A stretch of 64,000 nt of DNA from Leucaena leucocephala (Eukaryota > Streptophyta > Magnoliopsida > Fabales > Fabaceae): NCBI GenBank assembly GCA_037074615.1, contig CM073518.1, forward strand, positions 16,754,501 to 16,818,500. Reading direction: 5' to 3'. Below the pieces are notes generated by a model. It was not told where the DNA came from. It did not search any database and was given only the letters and a program-made list of their open reading frames with translations. The position numbers and the translations under genes are program-made. Each line of letters begins with the position of its first letter. The first letter of the stretch is position 1. This document shows, one piece after another, positions 59,201 to 64,000 of the stretch.

Positions 59201-59205
59201 CTTTC

Positions 59206-60158
59206 CTCTTCTTAAAGTTCTTCTTTCTTCTTCTTTTTGTCTCTCATAGAAAGTTGAGGATATTCTGCCTTGAAGTGTCCTAGCTTTTTTATATTCAAAG
59301 TAGATGATATGATCTTTTTGTTCTTTTGATAAAGAAGCCGCTTTGGTTGAAATCTTCTCGTTGCTTTATTCTGATTTAATTTTTTGAATCTGTGTACTAT
59401 GAGACCCTTCTCATCATCTTTCAGTTCTTCATCAAAGTCATTATCTTCAGCTTTTAGAGCAATCCCTTTTTCTGTTCTTTTCTTTTTCTTTGATGTCTTT
59501 CTTATATTTCTATTTGCTCTCATATTTAGCTAAACTTCCAAACAGAGCAGTGACAGACTTCATAGATTCTCCTTTAGCTTCCTTGATTACAGTGACCTTT
59601 GGTTCCCAATCTTTTGTAGGACCATGAGAATCTTACGTACTTGATCTTTTGGGCTATATGATAGCCCAAGTACTGTCAGATGATTGATTAAATTTTGAAA
59701 CCATACTTCCATATCCCAGACGCTCTCCCCATTAGCTACTTTAAAAAGCTCAAATTTTATTTTAAGTGCATTGATTGTGCTTTCTTTCACACTAGAGGTT
59801 CCTTCATGAGATATTTCGAGTGCTTCCCATATCTCCTTGGCTGTTTCCTGACTAGATACTTAGAAGTACTCTTTCTGACTTAAGGCACATGCTATAATGT
59901 TGATTGCCTTGTCATTAGCATAATCATTTTTTTGTCATTATCATTGAATTCACTTCAATACTTTGGAATTTTAGCTTCATTTACAATTTTGGTTAGAATG
60001 TAGTTTCCGTCTTGTATCACATCCCAGAGCCATACTCAGAAGCTTTAATAAAGGCATTCATCCTTATTTTCTAGAATGTGAAATTCTCTCCATTAAAGCC
60101 TAGAGGTTTTGGTTGTAAAGCTTCCCTCTGGTAGTACATTATCTCAAAATCCTGCCAT
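59206..60158 (-). pseudogene. Copia-2 gag pseudogene, N-terminal part
   Basis: The start MAGF at 60158 is followed at once by TGA. Conserved Gag sequence is seen lower down: STINALKIKFELFKVANGES and VWDMEVWFQNLINHLTVLG (59785-59670), then a basic linker and KKLGHFKAEYPQLSMRDKKK (about 59285), where the zinc knuckle has lost Cys residues. It joins across the element at 55214-59200 to the rest of gag. Confidence 0.85.
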
Positions 60159-60211
60159 AGATTTAGGATCTCTCTTGAGATTGTTAGATCTTTTCCAAGA
60201 GACTCGCTCTG

Positions 60212-62190
60212 TGAAACATCCTCCCTTACAGCCCTCAGAGTACACTAGCGGAAGCAATATTAGCTTAAAAATGTCTTAACTTCATCATTCATAATTTGAA
60301 TATGCCAAACATTATTTATCATTGAATCATAAAATGTCATACAATATGGCATATACAACAAGACATATACATAATCCTCATATCTCTATTACATCTCGTT
60401 CTGCCTAAACTTCGGCAGCATAACCGCTACGCTTCAGCTGTATAAAGAACTGAACCGTACTGATTCGGTAATTCCCTCATGAGAACTACCATTCTACATA
60501 GTACCCAGGAAAGACTAGATGAACCGGCTAGGTCCACTCACTTCTAGCCTCCTTAGACAGCACTACGTACACAGTACTTATCATATACTGATGTTCAGTC
60601 TTTTCTCCGGCAGCATAACGGCGTCTCTTAGGATTCTCTAAATCCACTTCAGCATAACCTCCCTGTAATGGGTTATGGATGGGGATGAGATTCGGGGGAA
60701 TCTCAGTAGCAACAATCATAACAATATATGTAATGCAGTGTGACAGTGCTTGCTTGTGATTGTGTACAGATAAGTATGCTGCGTGCTTCCATGCTTAATA
60801 ACATATGACCATAGCATTACAGCAGAGCTTCAGACATAACATATAAGACAACAATCCAACCAAACAATAGCACATCAAATCACAAAGCCATTACATAGAA
60901 GTTAGGATTAGTTACTACCTGGCTAGCTTAGCAGAACCTTACTATCTCTATTCTGCTTCCAGCTCCGCCAGAACTTCCTTTCTTCCTTTCTCCTTTCTCT
61001 CTTCCTTTCCTCCTCCTTCTCTCTAATCTTTCTCTCTCACTTCCTTACCCATGCGTGAAGCAAGAATGAGAGGGGGGGTATTTATAAGGTTTCCCAATGG
61101 CATTTCTGTAATTACCATGCCATCTGATCCTGCGGTCCTGGTTTTTCCTGGATTTTCCTATTTTCTTTAATTCCTCATTTACTGCATCATCGTGCCAACT
61201 CACCATGCTGACTCAGCGCCTCATTTTTCACATGTCACAATTCCCTGGACACCTCAACATGCTGACTCACCATGCTGACTCACCGGTCCAGTCTCCTGCC
61301 TCGTAATGCGTGCCCTCAGCTTTATCTGCTTTCTGCAGACTAATGCCATGTGACAACTGGAAGAGACCTTGCACGCTTCCCAATGCCACCCAGATAAGTC
61401 CCAGACTTATCTGATCACCTCCTCGGTTTACGTGCCTCCTCGGTTATCACGCCAACCGAGTATCTTTACTTTACTGAATCATTACTTTAATGCCATGCGG
61501 CATCTTGCAGGACCCATGAGTACACCTTATCAGTCCACCTCATGGTTTCCAGATAACCTTTCCTGTATCTGATATCCTGCCTCCGGTCTATCTCCAACCG
61601 GGTAACTATCTCTTCTTGGACCTTCACCACTCTTGGCCCATACGCTTAGCGCCACTTTAGTCACTAGTCGCGACCTCAACATCGTCTTGTCGCGACCTTA
61701 CAATTCTGTGTACATTTGTCGCGACCAAAACATCTTCTCGTCGCGACCAAAACATAATCTAGTCGCGACCATAACATTTTCTAGTCGCAACCAGCCCATT
61801 TCACCTATTAGTCGCGACACACACATCATTCAGTCGCGTCTAAACCTTTCTGCCATTATTAGTCGCGACCATACTTATTTCACGTCGCGACCATACTACT
61901 TTCTCGTCGCGTATGGCTCTTTCTGTAACCATTAGTCGCGACCATGCTGCTCTCTAGTCGCGACCTAAATGATCAGCTCGCAACCTTTAACCTTTACATC
62001 ATCCCACATGGCCATTCTACCCCTTGGGACTTCTACTGTTTACACATAAGTCCCTGTACCTTTACTTACTCGCAGCTTAGTCCCTAAAAACTCTCTGTGT
62101 CTCTCTGGGACTTCCGCTCAAAAGGGGTCTGGTAGCCTCTCATTCTCAGGCTATTTTCGTGTCTCAAGGCCTGAAAATTGGGATGTTACA
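60212..62190 (-). mobile_element. solo LTR inserted in the Copia-2 primer-binding site
   Basis: On the + strand it starts TGAAACATCC and ends GGATGTTACA, 1979 bp, flanked by a perfect TSD, CTCTG (60207-60211 and 62191-62195). CTCTG is part of the reversed primer-binding site (GCTCTGATACCA), so the site is split. In its own direction, its ends resemble the large Gypsy LTRs and the non-autonomous element, and it carries a GTCGCGAC array (61667-61984) and a reversed TATAAATA box (about 61080). Confidence 0.93.
61667..61984 (-). repeat. GTCGCGAC palindrome array in the solo LTR
   Basis: About fourteen copies of GTCGCGAC or close variants (GTCGCAAC, GTCGCGTC) occur every 20-30 bases. The core is the same as in 55736-56010, but the spacers differ, so this array arose or drifted separately in a sister LTR. 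Confidence 0.88.
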
Positions 62191-62203
62191 CTCTGATACC
62201 AAA

Positions 62204-62450
62204 TATTACTTCTAGGTAGACACACCAAAGAGGGGGTAAATTGGGTGTTTTAAAAAAACTTTTAATAGAAATTTAATATCAATCAGAAAGCAAGAGTAAA
62301 GAGGAGTAAAGTTAAGAGAGATTTCACCAAGAGAAACAAATGAATCAATTTATACTGGTTCAGACCAAACTATTATCCTAAGTCTAGTCCTTAGAAGCAT
62401 TTTGAGATTTTAACTCTTCTCCAAGATTTCAACGGGCTCTTGGTACCTTC
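62204..62450 (-). repeat. Copia-2 5' LTR, partial
   Basis: It follows the reversed primer-binding site (GATACCAAA) and starts TATTACTTC, a one-base change from the expected TGTTA. The reverse complement matches the end of the Copia-1 5' LTR, including 'aattgggtgttt' and 'caacgggctcttggtacctt'. It is cut at 62450 by another LTR. Confidence 0.8.
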
Positions 62451-64000
62451 TGAAACATCCTTAATCTCATACTTACATATGCTCAATTGGAAATATCTTA
62501 GAACATTGGAACACCATTGTACCTTAAAAACATGAATTTCCAAGAGTTAGGCTATCGGTACTGTTCACTTTACTGTTCACTTGGTAATTTCAGTTTGTAG
62601 CATGAATTTTGGAAATTCATAATTAAATCTAAAAAAATTAAAATGAGGTGGTTCCAATTTATAATGAAATCTCTTTCATCAAACTTCGAAGGAAAAATAT
62701 GAAAATGAGATTTCCTTGTCCAAATGAAATCAGTTTATTCGTTGAAAAACACTGTTCATTTGGTAAATCTTAAACTTCCAGATTTTGTGTCTCATTTTCA
62801 AAAATTCATTTCTCTTTGTATACTTATCCAAATGAGATTTATTACATATGGATTTAAAGCTACATATGTCTACTTTAATCTCATAAAATTTCGCCAAAAA
62901 ATTCATTCATTTGCTATACAAAAACCACGTATGAATCTCGCTGCCTCTCAGAGCTCGTTTTATCTTGATCCAGATTTTAGGTCCAATTTTAAAAATCATA
63001 TCAATTCGAAAACTTAACCAAATTAGGCGTTCTTGGCGTCCAATTAAAGCTCTGGATCTTAGCTATGTTCATACCAAATTTCATGTGAAAATTCATCGAA
63101 TAAGTCACTCAAACGATCGATGGAAACGTTCTACCTCGGTTGGTTCCAGTGAGTGCATACATTTTTACATACCATACACTCTTTCATAGGTTAAATACAT
63201 GCCATCTAGGTCATATACACATTATTCATTCACAATTACCCTCTTCCTTGAGAAGTTCCAGCACCTAGAGCATGATTATATACATATGGAAGGAATGATA
63301 TTTCATGGAAATCTCAATAGCAAGTCATACAAACTATAAGGTTATGCATACTTGATTAAATGCCTAACATGTTGTCATGCAATGGGAGCTAATTCAAGAT
63401 CATACATAAGCAAACTCTAACATGCATATTGTCATGACATAGGTTGCAAGGAGTTTCACATATTCATAACTCATCATCATCATCATAACCATCATCACAT
63501 AACATATCATGCTCAACCAAACTTCATGCATAACAAGCAAGCATATCATCAAACAACATAAGTTTATAGTTAGGTATTCTTGCTACCTCTTATGTATCTT
63601 TGTGAGTTCCTTCTTGGCTTGATCCTTCCTTCCCACAAATATCAAAACCTAGGCATAACCAAACAATTACCAAGTTACAACTCAATTCAAACCATTCTCA
63701 AGACTAGGGTTTCATTAAGTTCCTTTCTTTCTCTACTTTGTGACCTAGGTTTACATCCTTCCAAACTAAACTCTCATGGTTCATTCCCACATGATTTTTC
63801 ATGTAGAATCCAAATATGCATTCAAAAATTCCAGAATCCAATTTCATCTTTCACTTCTTTACAGAACCAAAAAGTGACCTCTTGTTTCCCAAAAATTCTC
63901 ATTTTGGTTCCAATGCTTCCAATACTTTGTAAGGAATTGGAAGACACGCAGCGGAAATAAACTTTAAAAATTTTCCATTCCTTGCCAGGATCTGCCGTAT
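62451..64000 (-). mobile_element. Gypsy-type LTR running off the window
   Basis: It starts TGAAACATCC on the + strand inside the Copia-2 LTR and resembles the 3' ends of the Gypsy LTRs in reverse (TGTTCACTTTACTGTTCAC at about 62564). From about 62900 it diverges from the other LTRs, so it is another subfamily. The far end is outside the window, so whether it is solo or part of a full element is unknown. A 126-codon frame at 63580-63960 has no recognisable features. Confidence 0.75.

Larger units (their letters stand above)
48144..62450 (-). mobile_element. Copia-2: second SIRE-type Copia retrotransposon, split by nested insertions
   Basis: Reading from right to left: part of the 5' LTR (62450-62204), primer-binding site (cut by a solo LTR), gag (60158-59206), rest of gag, protease, integrase and reverse transcriptase (55208-52690), then reverse transcriptase and RNase H (49558-48144). 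Insertions at 49564-52684, 55214-59200 and 60212-62190 all have TSDs. It is a close relative of Copia-1 (same motifs, same ends) but inverted. Its 3' LTR is not recognisable. Stops and frameshifts are fewer than in Copia-1 but still disable it. Confidence 0.87.

Noticed and set aside
63580..63960. 126-codon open frame near the right edge
   Set aside because: It lies in the LTR starting at 62451 and has Ser/Leu/Phe-rich translated AT-rich DNA with no motif. It cannot be excluded, but nothing supports it.

Overview
The window looks like intergenic DNA from a flowering plant, probably a woody eudicot, although the species cannot be named from the sequence. It is AT-rich and has no intact host gene that I can recognise. 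Almost all of it is nested LTR retrotransposons plus one DNA transposon carrying pieces of host genes. Retrotransposons here use a primer-binding site of the tRNA-iMet type (TGGTATCAGAGC). Coordinates were counted by hand; the edges of LTRs and target-site duplications (TSDs) were checked base by base.

Layout. Bases 1-5460 hold two possible exons of an unidentified gene, intron-like DNA with an old direct duplication, a 145-bp tandem repeat and a CACTA-like patch. Bases 5461-27637 are a decayed SIRE-type Copia element (Copia-1, + strand). It is split by a Ty3/Gypsy element at 7869-21101 (TSD AGGTA), which itself holds two solo LTRs (9597-12634 and 17564-20491), and by a further solo LTR at 23443-26046. 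Bases 27638-33514 are AT-rich remnant sequence holding a solo Copia LTR (28701-30367, TSD AATAT).

Bases 33524-40567 form a Mutator-like element with terminal inverted repeats of about 200 bp. I read it as a Pack-MULE. It carries a BTB/POZ fragment (- strand), six exons of a cytosolic-type NADP-isocitrate dehydrogenase with introns, a leucine-rich-repeat fragment, and two oppositely oriented pieces of a CYP63/CYP95-type cyclophilin. It also holds arrays of a 21-bp repeat in both orientations. No transposase was seen.

Bases 40577-43235 hold GC-richer, leader-like DNA, AT-rich spacer and one gene-like 86-codon ORF. Bases 43236-48143 hold a small Copia LTR broken by two Gypsy LTRs. Bases 48144-62450 are a second SIRE-type Copia element (Copia-2, - strand). 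It is split by a solo LTR at 49564-52684 (TSD GGTAC), by a complete young non-autonomous Gypsy element at 55214-59200 (TSD CTTTC, LTRs about 99% identical) and by a solo LTR that landed in its primer-binding site (60212-62190, TSD CTCTG). A related LTR starts at 62451 and leaves the window.

The retroelement genes encode Gag, protease, integrase, reverse transcriptase and RNase H, but every copy is broken by stops, frameshifts, deletions or insertions, so none should move by its own proteins. The non-autonomous Gypsy element would need proteins supplied in trans. The points most worth a second look are the Pack-MULE, the extra ORF ahead of gag in the Gypsy element, and the arrays of the palindrome GTCGCGAC in the youngest element.
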